64,000 bases of DNA from Kangiella sp. HD9-110m-PIT-SAG07 (GTDB lineage: Bacteria > Pseudomonadota > Gammaproteobacteria > Enterobacterales > Kangiellaceae). Shown here one piece after another: positions 55,237 through 64,000 of the stretch (position 1 is its first letter; every line of letters begins with the position of its first letter). Location: positions 1-64,000 of the forward strand of contig QQTG01000014.1 in the NCBI GenBank assembly GCA_003370465.1, read 5' to 3'. The position numbers were made by a program, and so were the translations under genes. The notes beneath the pieces are model-generated. The model had not been told where the DNA came from and did not search any database. It saw only the letters and a list, made by a program, of their open reading frames with translations.

Positions 55237-56235
55237 ATGACTCAACCCTTAAAAGTAATTTTCGCTGGTACGCCTGATTTTGCGGCGGCCAGCTTAAAAT
55301 CCTTAATTAACTCTAAGCATGACGTTATCGCCACTTATACCCAGCCAGATCGTCAATCGGGTCGCGGCAAAAAAATTTCCATGAGTCCTGTTAAGGAACT
55401 AGCTTTAGAACATAAGATCCCTGTCGAGCAGCCTATAAACTTCAAATCTGCCGATGCTCAAGAAATACTAGCCGATTACGATGCCGATATTATGGTTGTT
55501 GCCGCTTATGGTTTGTTATTACCACAAACCATTTTAGACACACCAAAACTCGGTTGTATCAATGTTCACGGATCCCTACTGCCACGCTGGCGCGGTGCGG
55601 CGCCGATCCAAAGAGCGATTGAAGCAGGTGATACTGAGTCTGGCATCACGATCATGCAAATGGAGGCGGGTTTAGACACTGGCCCCATGATCAGCCAGGC
55701 CATCACACCGATTACAGCAACAGATACAGGCTCATCGTTACATGATAAATTAGCAGCTCAAGGTGCTGAGTTATTGGTTACGGCTGTGGATACGATTGCA
55801 GAGACAGGCATTTCTGCAACAAAACAAGACGATAGCTTGGCCACTTATGCCCATAAACTTAACAAACAAGACGCATTTATCGACTGGACCCAAGCCGCAA
55901 CTACCATTGAACGCATGATTCGCGCTTTTAATAGCTGGCCCGTTGCACAAAGCCAGTTGGCTGACAAAACCCTTAGAATTTGGCAGGCAGAGTTGGTTAA
56001 AGATTCAACCCAACAATCAACAGGCACTATTTCAGCAGGCACTATTCCAGCAGGCACTATTGTCAACGCTGATAAAGGCGGCCTATTAGTTGCTTGCGGT
56101 AGCGATCAACTACTAATTACAGAATTACAGATTCCCGGCTCGCGTAAAATGTCCGTTAAAGATCTGTTAAATGCGCCAAAAAATCAGGAATTGCTAGCCA
56201 AAGGCTCTCAATTTTCTCACTCACCGACCGCATAA
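55237..56235 (+). CDS. fmt: methionyl-tRNA formyltransferase
   Basis: A 332-residue enzyme that formylates initiator Met-tRNA with 10-formyl-THF. The N-terminal Rossmann fold carries IFAGTPDFAAASLKSL and the catalytic HGSLLPRWRGAAPIQRAI; the C-terminal OB-like domain follows. In the C-terminal part, at 56021-56063, a 15-base unit is repeated almost three times and encodes TGTISAGTIPAGTIV, a small insertion in a surface loop. The next gene starts nine bases later. Confidence 0.96.
   Translation: MTQPLKVIFAGTPDFAAASLKSLINSKHDVIATYTQPDRQSGRGKKISMSPVKELALEHKIPVEQPINFKSADAQEILADYDADIMVVAAYGLLLPQTILDTPKLGCINVHGSLLPRWRGAAPIQRAIEAGDTESGITIMQMEAGLDTGPMISQAITPITATDTGSSLHDKLAAQGAELLVTAVDTIAETGISATKQDDSLATYAHKLNKQDAFIDWTQAATTIERMIRAFNSWPVAQSQLADKTLRIWQAELVKDSTQQSTGTISAGTIPAGTIVNADKGGLLVACGSDQLLITELQIPGSRKMSVKDLLNAPKNQELLAKGSQFSHSPTA
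56021..56063 (+). repeat. 15-base tandem repeat inside fmt
   Basis: CAGGCACTATTTCAG, then CAGGCACTATTCCAG, then a partial copy CAGGCACTATTGT. In-frame units (5 residues each, G-T-I-x-A). Confidence 0.9.
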
Positions 56236-56244
56236 GGTTTTCCT

Positions 56245-57564
56245 TTGGCCCTACTTAACTCGACACAAATCCGTAGCCAAGCCGCTAAATCTCTTGAGTT
56301 AATTGCTTTTGAAGGGCAATCAGCAGGAGAGATCTTAAACCACATTGAGTTTGAAAACCCTAGCGATACCTCGCTTTTTAAAGCTATTGTACTCGGTTCA
56401 TGTCGCTACTTTGTCCGTCTCGAAGCCTTAACGCTTCTATTACTCAAGAAAAAGTTTAAGCCAAAGGATCATGATTTACTGTGTTTGTTGATTGTTGGCT
56501 TGTATCAACTTGATGAGTACAGCCGCGTTCCTGATCATGCTGCGATTAGCGAAACTGTCGATGCTTGTCGTGCTTTGAAAAAAGATTGGGCTACCAAGCT
56601 GCTGAATGGTGTTCTTCGTAATTTTTTACGCCAAAAAGATGCATTAAATCAAAAGCTTGACCGTGACTGGGATACAAAATTTAGTTTTCCAGAGTGGCTT
56701 ATTAAACGAATCAAACCGCATTACAAAGGCCAAGTCGAGCAGATTCTTGAGCAGTCTAACCTGCAAGCGCCCATGTCGCTTAGAGTTAACCTGATGAAAA
56801 CCACGCGTGACCAATTCTGCCACCAGCTTGACGAAGTCGGGCTGGGTTATAGCAAACATACATTCGTCGACAGCGCAGTAGTTTTAGAGCAAGCAATACC
56901 GGTTCAGTCGATTCCTGGATTTAGTGAGGGCCACTGCTCGGTACAGGATGTTGCCGCTCAAGTTGCCGCTCAGCTTTTAGCTCCATCAAAAGACCAGAAA
57001 GTATTAGATGCTTGTGCCGCACCTGGTGGTAAAACGGCGCATTTACTTGAACTTACGCATAATAATATTGAGCTTGATGCAGTCGATATTGATCCTCAGC
57101 GCTGCATCCGTATTCAAGAAAATATGGGGCGTTTAGCACTAGGTGCAAACATCGAGGCTGAAGATGCTTTAAGTTTTATGCAGGCCAAAACCGAACATTA
57201 CGACGCCATTTTGCTCGATGTCCCTTGCAGCGCCACTGGTGTCATTCGTCGCCACCCTGATATAAAACTGTTGCGCCGAGACGCGGATATTGATGAACTT
57301 TGTATTATTCAGCAGCAACTATTAACCGCCGCGTGGAAAGCACTTAGGCCTGGGGGAAAGCTACTTTACGCCACCTGTTCGATACTTTTCGAAGAAAATA
57401 GTGCACAAATAGCAGATTTTATCTCAAACACAAAAAATGCGAAACTTGCTAGTTTACCCCCAGAGTTAACGGCCATCAGTCAATCTGACATCGGCTGCCA
57501 GATCTTGCCGGGTACTGATAGCATGGATGGTTTTTATTATTCGTTACTACAAAAAGAAGGTTAA
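56245..57564 (+). CDS. rsmB: 16S rRNA (cytosine967-C5)-methyltransferase
   Basis: A 439-residue methyltransferase for C967 of 16S rRNA. An NusB-like RNA-binding domain (1-130) is followed by the SAM domain: LDACAAPGGKTAHLLEL, LLDVPCSATGVIRRHPDIK with Cys328, and LLYATCSI with the catalytic Cys378. Start is TTG 56245 with AAGG eight bases upstream. Confidence 0.96.
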   Translation: MALLNSTQIRSQAAKSLELIAFEGQSAGEILNHIEFENPSDTSLFKAIVLGSCRYFVRLEALTLLLLKKKFKPKDHDLLCLLIVGLYQLDEYSRVPDHAAISETVDACRALKKDWATKLLNGVLRNFLRQKDALNQKLDRDWDTKFSFPEWLIKRIKPHYKGQVEQILEQSNLQAPMSLRVNLMKTTRDQFCHQLDEVGLGYSKHTFVDSAVVLEQAIPVQSIPGFSEGHCSVQDVAAQVAAQLLAPSKDQKVLDACAAPGGKTAHLLELTHNNIELDAVDIDPQRCIRIQENMGRLALGANIEAEDALSFMQAKTEHYDAILLDVPCSATGVIRRHPDIKLLRRDADIDELCIIQQQLLTAAWKALRPGGKLLYATCSILFEENSAQIADFISNTKNAKLASLPPELTAISQSDIGCQILPGTDSMDGFYYSLLQKEG

Positions 57565-57767
57565 GTTCTCCAAATAACGTCAGCCTCAAGTCCGATTCAT
57601 AATTTCTGTAACTGAGCACCAACTCTTGGCAAGCTCCTCAATCGACTTCACAATGACATAAATTATTGATATTTAACCCCATAAACCATAAAAAACCCTT
57701 CCGATCCCATGCAGATAGCGTTAGCATAAGCATCAGATACTAATAAGAAGGCTTATTATTTGTCGTT

Positions 57768-59141
57768 ATGAAAATTATTATTCTCGGCGCCGGTCAGGTG
57801 GGAACCACCCTCGCGCTCAGCTTGGAGGGCGAAAATAACGACATTACTCTGATTGATTCAGATCCTAAACGGTTACGCTATATTCAAGACCATTTGGATT
57901 TACGTACTATTGTGGGTCACGCCGCTTTTCCTGATGTACTCGCCAACGCAGGTATTGATGACACTGATATGCTGGTTGCGGTAACGAGTAGCGACGAAGT
58001 CAACATGGTGGCCTGTCAGATTGCTCATAGTTTGTATCAAACACCGACCAAAATCGCACGAATCCGCTCTCCCAATTATCACCAAAAACACGAGATCTTC
58101 ACCAATAATCACATCCCAGTCGATGTTGTGATTAGTCCCGAAAAACTCGTCACAGAATATATAGAGCGTCTGGTCGATAACCCGGGTGCCTTTCAGGTTC
58201 TCGATTTTGCTAAGGGTTTACTGCGCTTAGTTGCCGTTAAAGCCTATTATGGCGGTCCGCTAGTCGGTAATGCCCTGTCGGAACTTAAGCACCATCTTCC
58301 GAATGTCGAAACTCGTGTTGCTGCTATTTTCCGCCGCGGCAAGCCGATTGTTCCTACCGGCCACACCGTTATTGAGGCCGACGATGAAGTTTTCTTCCTT
58401 GCTGCGAAAAAACATATCCGCTCGGTAATGAGCGAGCTACAACGCTTAGAGAAAAACTACCAAAGAGTCATCATCGCTGGTGGCGGTAATATTGGGCAAG
58501 GCTTGGCTAAGCGCCTCGAAAAAAAGATGCTGGTTAAGATCATCGAACGTGATCCGAATCGTGCCGAAGAGTTAGCCAATAATCTGGAAGACACACTGGT
58601 GCTTCAAGGGGATGTTTCTGATGAAGATCTCCTCAATGATGAAAACATCAGTGAGTTTGATTTATTTATCTCAGTCACTAATGATGACGAAGCCAATATT
58701 ATGTCGGCGTTGTTGGCTAAAAAACTTGGTGTTCGTAAGACCATGGTGTTGATTAACCGAACGGCCTACGTTGACTTAATCCAAGGCCACGAAATTGATA
58801 TCGCCATATCACCCCAACAGGTGACTATCGGTAGCTTGCTAACCCATATTCGTCGCGGCCATGTGTCGAGTGTTTATTCTCTGCGCCGGGGTGCAGCTGA
58901 GGCGATTGAGGCGATTGCCAAAGGCAACGAGCAAACGTCATCGGTTATAGGTCGCTCGATCAGCGAGCTGGCTTTACCACCCGGAACGTCGATAGGTGCT
59001 ATCGTCCGCGACGATCAAGTATTGATCGCCCACGATAATGTGATTATCCGCGAAAACGACCACGTCGTACTGTTCATGGTCGATAAAGACTATATCCAAG
59101 ACGTGGAACGCCTGTTCCAAGTCAACGTCACTTACTTTTAG
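57768..59141 (+). CDS. trkA: Trk potassium uptake regulator TrkA
   Basis: A 457-residue peripheral protein that binds NAD(H) and gates TrkH. Two RCK repeats are seen: the first Rossmann start [20 protein letters not shown] and the second at about 233 ([20 protein letters not shown]), each followed by a TrkA-C domain. Length is the same as E. coli TrkA (458). trkH lies 19 bases downstream. Confidence 0.96.
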   Translation: MKIIILGAGQVGTTLALSLEGENNDITLIDSDPKRLRYIQDHLDLRTIVGHAAFPDVLANAGIDDTDMLVAVTSSDEVNMVACQIAHSLYQTPTKIARIRSPNYHQKHEIFTNNHIPVDVVISPEKLVTEYIERLVDNPGAFQVLDFAKGLLRLVAVKAYYGGPLVGNALSELKHHLPNVETRVAAIFRRGKPIVPTGHTVIEADDEVFFLAAKKHIRSVMSELQRLEKNYQRVIIAGGGNIGQGLAKRLEKKMLVKIIERDPNRAEELANNLEDTLVLQGDVSDEDLLNDENISEFDLFISVTNDDEANIMSALLAKKLGVRKTMVLINRTAYVDLIQGHEIDIAISPQQVTIGSLLTHIRRGHVSSVYSLRRGAAEAIEAIAKGNEQTSSVIGRSISELALPPGTSIGAIVRDDQVLIAHDNVIIRENDHVVLFMVDKDYIQDVERLFQVNVTYF

Positions 59142-59160
59142 CGGCAGTTAGGGAAAGTTA

Positions 59161-60609
59161 ATGCAGTTCGCTACCATTACACGAATTTTAGGCCTACTGG
59201 TCATGGTGTTCAGTTTAACCATGATCCCGCCAAGCTTGGTCGCGTTGATTTATCAAGATGGCGGTGGTAGCGCTTTTGTCCTGACTTTTTTCCTGACCCT
59301 AATCTCAGGTTTCATTATTTATTTTCCTAAAAGACATGCGAAAAGCGATTTGAAGGTTCGCGATGGCTTTTTGGTCGTAGTGCTGTTCTGGACGGTGCTT
59401 AGCCTTATTGGGTCAGTGCCATTTTTACTGATGAACAGCATGGAAATGTCGCTTGCAGACTCTGTTTTTGAATCATTTTCGGGATTAACTACCACTGGTG
59501 CAACGGTTATTAGCGGTCTCGATAGTCTGCCACATTCGATTCTCTATTATCGACAACAGCTTCAATGGCTCGGCGGCATGGGTATCATTGTTCTGGCCGT
59601 AGCTATCCTGCCCATGCTTGGTATTGGTGGTATGCAGTTATACCGTGCGGAAACACCAGGCCCAATGAAAGATAACAAACTGACGCCACGCATCGCAGGA
59701 ACCGCTAAAGCGCTGTGGTATATTTATTTGGGGTTAACCATCGCCTGTGGTGTTTCTTACTGGCTCGCTGGGATGACACCTTTTGATGCTCTCGCACACA
59801 GCTTTTCTACCGTCGCCATCGGCGGCTTTTCGCCTCATGATGCCAGCATTGGTTATTTCGACAGCTCCAGCGTTGAACTCATCGCATCACTCTTTATGCT
59901 GCTTTCGGGTGTTAACTTTTCTTTGCACTTTATGGTCGTTCGGCGATTAAGTTTAACGCCTTACTTCAAAGATCCAGAGTTCCGCAGCTACTTGGTAATG
60001 CTGGTCAGTATTACCTTAATCTGCCTGACTGTGTTGTTGGCTTATAACCACTTTGATTTTTCTGAAGGATTGGTTAAGAGTATCTTCCATACCATATCCA
60101 TCGCCACCACTACTGGCTACGCCAGCTCTGACTTTAGCACTTGGCCAAGCTTCTTACCTGTGCTGCTTATACTAACCAGCTTTGCAGGCGCTTGTGCCGC
60201 GTCTACGGGTGGCGGCATTAAAATTATTCGCATCCTATTATTGTTTAAGCAGGGTTTTCGTGAGATTAAACGTTTAGTTCACCCGACAGGGGTTTTCCTT
60301 ATCAAACTGGGTAAGACATCCGTCAGTGATCGTGTTGTTCAGGCTGTTTGGGGCTTCTTCGCCACCTATGTCATGCTTTTCCTAATCTTAATGATACTTT
60401 TAATGGCGAACGGCATTGATCAAATTACAGCGTTCTCAGCTGTCGCGGCCTGCCTTAATAATCTAGGTCCTGGACTTGGAGAGGTGGCTGTTAATTACAG
60501 CGGTCTGAACGACTTTACTAAGTATATTCTTAGCTTCGCGATGTTGCTGGGGCGTCTTGAAATCTTCACGCTTCTGGTACTCTTCACGCCATACTTCTGG
60601 CGTCGATAA
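59161..60609 (+). CDS. trkH: Trk potassium uptake protein TrkH
   Basis: A 482-residue potassium translocating subunit with about 12 membrane helices and four P-loop-like filter segments, for example SGLTTTGATVI and STGGGIKIIRILLLFKQG. It forms the K+ channel with TrkA as regulator. Size and neighbourhood are as in other gammaproteobacteria. Confidence 0.95.
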   Translation: MQFATITRILGLLVMVFSLTMIPPSLVALIYQDGGGSAFVLTFFLTLISGFIIYFPKRHAKSDLKVRDGFLVVVLFWTVLSLIGSVPFLLMNSMEMSLADSVFESFSGLTTTGATVISGLDSLPHSILYYRQQLQWLGGMGIIVLAVAILPMLGIGGMQLYRAETPGPMKDNKLTPRIAGTAKALWYIYLGLTIACGVSYWLAGMTPFDALAHSFSTVAIGGFSPHDASIGYFDSSSVELIASLFMLLSGVNFSLHFMVVRRLSLTPYFKDPEFRSYLVMLVSITLICLTVLLAYNHFDFSEGLVKSIFHTISIATTTGYASSDFSTWPSFLPVLLILTSFAGACAASTGGGIKIIRILLLFKQGFREIKRLVHPTGVFLIKLGKTSVSDRVVQAVWGFFATYVMLFLILMILLMANGIDQITAFSAVAACLNNLGPGLGEVAVNYSGLNDFTKYILSFAMLLGRLEIFTLLVLFTPYFWRR

Positions 60610-60657
60610 TCATCTCTTATTAGAGCCAATTTGCGCGATTAGTTTTAAAACAAATAA

Positions 60658-61587
60658 CTATTTTTGGTAAGGATTGGGACCGCCGCATGAGGAGGTCTTA
60701 AATCGTTTATAGGACCATTGATACTGCTCGGGATACTGTCTAATGAATGACTCTAGGTGCTCGTTTACTTCTTTAGCATACTGCTCTTGAGCCTGCTCAG
60801 CATCAATCTCGATTGGCACTAGATGCATATCGTAGAGTCCATTGTCATTTTTGATTGCCGCTACCTGAAACAGCTTTGCGTCACTTCTTTGTTGGATTCG
60901 CTGCACAATGGTCATGGTCAGCGCATCTTTACCACAAAAGGGAACAAACACCCCTGCTCGGCGCCCCGGCTCTTGGTCGCTCAGGACAGCTGCGACTTCG
61001 CCGTTTTTTAAGGCATTAATTAAGTGCATCACGCCCCGACTATCGCCCTTAACCATGGTTGTATCATTCTGACAGCGCCCGCCACTAATGACCTCATCCA
61101 TTTCTTGCTGGCGAGGAGGGCGATACATACAATGAAAAGGGTAACGACTGCCTAAATAATATAGGGCCACTTCCCAGTTTCCAATGTGAGAACCTGTGAA
61201 TAAAACACCTTGTTTTTTACTTAATTGCTCTCTGACTAATTCTTCTCCATGAATCTTATCTAAATAATACTCGCCTCGATTTTTTTTCCATATTTTGGCC
61301 ACTTCAAAAAAAAGCTTTCCGGTATGTTTCAAACTTTTTTTTGCCAACTCTTTCCGCTCAGAAGGAGACTTATCTGCCATACACAAACTCAGGTTTCTCA
61401 TTGTTGTTGAGTAACTGCGGGTATTGAACAGCTTGGACAGCAACGCGAACAACCAAGCAAACGCCGTGCCTACAAAAGCCGGCATTGCGGAAAAGAACCC
61501 TATAAAGCTGCAAATGAGCTTCACCTTAAAAGGATCCGACTGGACTTTTTTTCCTTGGGATTTTGGTTGCTTTTTCGAGTTCGTCAT
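60658..61587 (-). CDS. LpxL/LpxM-like lipid A acyltransferase family protein
   Basis: A 309-residue acyltransferase of the HtrB/LpxL family. The motif GSHIGNWEVALYYL contains the HX4E catalytic pair; VLSDQEPGRRAGVFVPFCGKDAL is the second conserved region. An N-terminal hydrophobic helix (about 25-50) anchors it in the inner membrane. It probably adds a secondary acyl chain to lipid A, but the acceptor is not clear. A separate relative lies in the aryl polyene cluster at 23337. Confidence 0.85.
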   Translation of the reverse strand: MTNSKKQPKSQGKKVQSDPFKVKLICSFIGFFSAMPAFVGTAFAWLFALLSKLFNTRSYSTTMRNLSLCMADKSPSERKELAKKSLKHTGKLFFEVAKIWKKNRGEYYLDKIHGEELVREQLSKKQGVLFTGSHIGNWEVALYYLGSRYPFHCMYRPPRQQEMDEVISGGRCQNDTTMVKGDSRGVMHLINALKNGEVAAVLSDQEPGRRAGVFVPFCGKDALTMTIVQRIQQRSDAKLFQVAAIKNDNGLYDMHLVPIEIDAEQAQEQYAKEVNEHLESFIRQYPEQYQWSYKRFKTSSCGGPNPYQK

Positions 61588-61663
61588 AGGTTTCTACATG
61601 AATTAAACTATTAAAAGTGTTACTGACTTTTCTTTTTTTTTATCTCTTCCAGTATAACCATAA

Positions 61664-61689
61664 AAAATGCCAGTTAAAACTGGCATTTT
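61664..61689 (-). terminator. terminator after the dsbA genes
   Basis: A 12-bp inverted repeat AAAATGCCAGTT (61664-61675) / AACTGGCATTTT (61678-61689), with T-rich exit on the minus strand. Confidence 0.88.
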
Positions 61690-61735
61690 CAACTTACGTT
61701 GAATCTCAACTTAGCGTATTTGCTTAGGAAATCTG

Positions 61736-62338
61736 CTATTTAGTATTTTCTAAAGCAAAGCTTCCGAGCATTTCATTAAGATTATTATAACTCTCAACCT
61801 TATATTTTTTATTCACAATAACCATAGGGAAAGTGATCACTTTAAAATCACGAGCCAGTTTTTTGGCAAACTGAACTTTGCTCTCCACACCGAAAGATGT
61901 GTAAGCTTTCTCGAAATCTTCAGCTGACACTCCAGCCTCTGCAAAAATTGGAATTAAGTCTTCTTTACTGCGAACAACATTCTTCTCTGCATGCCATTGG
62001 TGGAAAATTGTAGAGTGTACTTTGTCTTTCACACCAAGTGCCTCAGCAGCATAAAAACCATAAGTTAAATGTGGTGCGCGACTCATAAATACTGGCACCT
62101 GTTCAAACTTTAATTCTTCAGGTTTTTCGTTTGCTTTCCACTTATTCAAAACCGACTCAAGGCTGTAACAATGTGGGCAGGTATACGAAAAGAACTCGTA
62201 AACATGCGGCTTAGCAGTGGCTTCTTTACCGCTGAGAACGGTATAGTCTGTGCCTACTTTTACTTCGGCAGTCGCTGCAAAAGAACCTAACGACACTAGT
62301 GTGGCTAGACTTAAAACTAATATAGCTTTTAACTTCAT
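61736..62338 (-). CDS. dsbA: thiol:disulfide interchange protein DsbA
   Basis: A 200-residue periplasmic oxidase that forms disulfides in secreted proteins. Signal peptide to about residue 23, then a thioredoxin fold with CPHC (Cys54 and Cys57) in FFSYTCPHCYSLE and a helical insertion. The cis-Pro segment is ITFPMVIV. ATG 62338 is chosen over TTG 62362 because GAGGAA lies just before it. It follows a closely similar lipoprotein paralogue. Confidence 0.92.
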   Translation of the reverse strand: MKLKAILVLSLATLVSLGSFAATAEVKVGTDYTVLSGKEATAKPHVYEFFSYTCPHCYSLESVLNKWKANEKPEELKFEQVPVFMSRAPHLTYGFYAAEALGVKDKVHSTIFHQWHAEKNVVRSKEDLIPIFAEAGVSAEDFEKAYTSFGVESKVQFAKKLARDFKVITFPMVIVNKKYKVESYNNLNEMLGSFALENTK

Positions 62339-62368
62339 ATATTCCTCGTAAACTTTTCTCAACTGATA

Positions 62369-63076
62369 TTATTTTGTGTTATTAATTGCAAAACGGCCTA
62401 GTAATTCTTCTAGATTTTGATAAGACATTACTTTGTACTTCTCGTTTACAACTAACAATGGAAAGCTGGTTACTTGAAACTCGGTTAATAACGACTTCGC
62501 TTTCTCAACTTGTTTCTCTACCTCTGACGAGCCATAAGTTTCTTCAAACTTGGCTTTAGAGATTCCAGCGTTTTCAAAAATCGGTATCAACTGGTCCTTG
62601 GTACGAATAACATTTCCTTTTTCGTGCCACTCTGTAAAGATACTCAAGTGAACCTGCTCTAGAACATCTAACTCTTTCGCCGTGTAGAAACCGTATGTCA
62701 GATGAGCCACCTGGGGTATAAAAACAGGAATCTGCTTAAAAGTAACCTCTTCCGGCTTATAGTTTCTTTTCCAGTCCTGCATCACCGGCTCTAAGTTATA
62801 GCAGTGTGGGCAGGTATATGAAAAGAACTCAAAAACTACAGGTTTTTCACTCGCTTCTTTATCCGTATAAACCGAATAATCGACACCTTCTTTGACCAAT
62901 GTAGTCATCATTGGTGCTTGATTGGTATCCTGCTGCTCTGATTTTGCCTCAACTTTCGTCTCAGGCTGTTGCTTTACATCTTGTTCTGGCTTCTTTTCTT
63001 CTTTCTCACTAGAGCAACCATTCAGCGTTAAAACCGCCGCTGTTAATAAGGTTACAGCTACTTTTTGGAAATTCAT
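62369..63076 (-). CDS. DsbA-like lipoprotein paralogue
   Basis: A 235-residue homologue of the next gene. The leader ends with a lipobox-like LNGC (Cys21), then a 35-residue charged linker rich in Glu, Lys and Gln, and a DsbA domain with CPHC (Cys89 and Cys92) in FFSYTCPHCYNLE. It is collinear with DsbA along the whole domain, so the pair is a tandem duplication in which one copy became membrane-anchored. It starts 17 bases after glmS. Confidence 0.87.
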   Translation of the reverse strand: MNFQKVAVTLLTAAVLTLNGCSSEKEEKKPEQDVKQQPETKVEAKSEQQDTNQAPMMTTLVKEGVDYSVYTDKEASEKPVVFEFFSYTCPHCYNLEPVMQDWKRNYKPEEVTFKQIPVFIPQVAHLTYGFYTAKELDVLEQVHLSIFTEWHEKGNVIRTKDQLIPIFENAGISKAKFEETYGSSEVEKQVEKAKSLLTEFQVTSFPLLVVNEKYKVMSYQNLEELLGRFAINNTK

Positions 63077-63093
63077 TATTTTAAAACTCCTGG

Positions 63094-64000
63094 TTATTCG
63101 ACAGTCACTGACTTTGCTAAATTTCTAGGCTGATCAACATCCGTTCCTTTAATCACAGCCACATAGTACGATAATAATTGCATCGGTATGGTGTAAACCA
63201 TGGGCGCAGTAATCGTGTACTCGCTATCGACAGGGAACACTGTTATACCATTTGAATTCTGAATCTTAGCTGACTTGTCTGCAAAAACAAAGAGGTTGCC
63301 GCCCCTAGAGCGAACCTCTTCCACGTTTGACTTCAATTTTTCTAGTAAATTATCGTTAGGTGCTACCACCACTGTTGGCATTTCTTTATCAATCAGCGCC
63401 AAGGGCCCATGCTTTAACTCACCAGCAGCGTAGGCTTCTGCATGAATATAGGATATTTCTTTAAGTTTAAGCGCTGCTTCCATCGCAATAGGATATTGCT
63501 GACCACGACCCAAAAACAAAGTGTGATGCTTTTCAGCAAATGCTTCAGATAATTTATCAATATCTTCTGCTTGGTCGAGCCCTTTTTGTATTTCACTCGG
63601 TAAATGCTCCAAAGCCTCGACGATTTTGTGCTCAGTTTCTTTACTAAGACCTTTTGATTTACCAATCGATACCATTAGTAGCAGAAGTGAAACCAATTGC
63701 GCAGTAAAGGCCTTAGTCGATGCCACCCCAATTTCTGCACCCGCTCGTGTCAGTAGGGTAAAGTCTGACTCACGTACCATAGAAGAGGCAGGGGAGTTAC
63801 ACACCGTGAGGCTTGCTAAATAGCCTTCACCTTTAGCTTTATTTAACGCTGCTAAAGTATCTGCTGTTTCTCCGGACTGAGAAATGGTGACAAATAAGCT
63901 ATTTGGGATAACAGCGGTATCGCGATACCGGTATTCACTCGCAATTTCAACTAAACATGGGATCTTTAAGTACTGCTCGACCCAATACTTTGCGACTAAA
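63094..64000 (-). CDS. glmS: glutamine-fructose-6-phosphate aminotransferase, C-terminal part
   Basis: The C-terminal half of GlmS, which makes glucosamine-6-phosphate for cell wall and LPS. The frame is open to the right edge of the window (in the frame of 63999), giving about 302 of the usual 610 residues. Both isomerase SIS domains are seen: [17 protein letters not shown] in the first, [42 protein letters not shown] in the second, and the final [11 protein letters not shown], typical of GlmS. The glutaminase half is outside. Confidence 0.97.
   Translation of the reverse strand, partial: LVAKYWVEQYLKIPCLVEIASEYRYRDTAVIPNSLFVTISQSGETADTLAALNKAKGEGYLASLTVCNSPASSMVRESDFTLLTRAGAEIGVASTKAFTAQLVSLLLLMVSIGKSKGLSKETEHKIVEALEHLPSEIQKGLDQAEDIDKLSEAFAEKHHTLFLGRGQQYPIAMEAALKLKEISYIHAEAYAAGELKHGPLALIDKEMPTVVVAPNDNLLEKLKSNVEEVRSRGGNLFVFADKSAKIQNSNGITVFPVDSEYTITAPMVYTIPMQLLSYYVAVIKGTDVDQPRNLAKSVTVE

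Overview
The window is a stretch of a gammaproteobacterial chromosome of moderate GC. Most of it is conserved housekeeping gene order: ftsY-ftsE-ftsX-(yceI)-rpoH, ubiD-fre, rho-trxA/rhlB, tsaC-hemF-hemB, smg-dprA-lysM divergent from def-fmt-rsmB-trkA-trkH, and glmS at the right edge. I saw no rRNA, tRNA, insertion sequence, phage gene or CRISPR array. Gene content and sequence style suggest a marine Kangiella-like bacterium, but this is an inference from recollection and not a computed placement.

Layout. 1-2.5 kb: the 3' end of prlC, an FGGY sugar kinase and a convergent unknown gene. 2.8-6.9 kb (minus): an MMPL/RND exporter, a LolA-like outer-membrane sorting protein and a TetR repressor in one operon, with a promoter whose spacer holds a palindrome. 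7.1-12 kb: small housekeeping genes (DUF1415, UDG-like, an XRE regulator with a membrane partner, an RluA-type pseudouridine synthase, rsmJ, a parvulin, rsmD). 12-17 kb: ftsYEX, yceI and rpoH. The rpoH control region carries two tandem CIRCE (HrcA) operators and a sigma-32-like promoter. 17.3-18.1 kb: a lone solute-binding lipoprotein.

18.2-34.8 kb is the centrepiece: a 19-gene, same-strand, almost gapless aryl polyene (APE) pigment cluster in the order apeC-D-E-F-G-H-I, a glycosyltransferase and an acyltransferase (apeJ-like functions on two genes), an aromatic amino acid ammonia-lyase, apeK-L-M, a flavin-dependent halogenase-like enzyme, then apeN-O-P-Q-R. The logic is: the ammonia-lyase makes an aryl-acrylic acid starter; the ligase ApeH loads it on an ACP (ApeE/F); ketosynthases ApeR and ApeO/ApeC with ketoreductase ApeQ and dehydratases ApeI/P extend a conjugated polyene; the halogenase-like enzyme may decorate the aryl head; the acyltransferases and glycosyltransferase attach it to a lipid; and ApeL/M/N move it to the outer membrane. 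Starter enzyme and halogenase candidate make it look closer to xanthomonadin or flexirubin systems than to the plain enterobacterial APE type.

34.8-64 kb: fre-ubiD; a small periplasmic TonB-like protein; a 0.4 kb gene-free stretch with two repeat-like inverted repeats; rho, trxA, rhlB; small lipoproteins; a thioesterase and hydrolase; a heme/tRNA operon (tsaC-hemF-hemB-lipoprotein-AEC transporter) preceded by purE; a dsbG/TlpA-like redox pair; the smg-dprA-lysM and def-fmt-rsmB-trkAH blocks; an LpxL-like acyltransferase; and glmS followed by two tandem DsbA-type genes. Positions, motifs and overlaps were read directly from the sequence; functions rest on family recognition without database searches.
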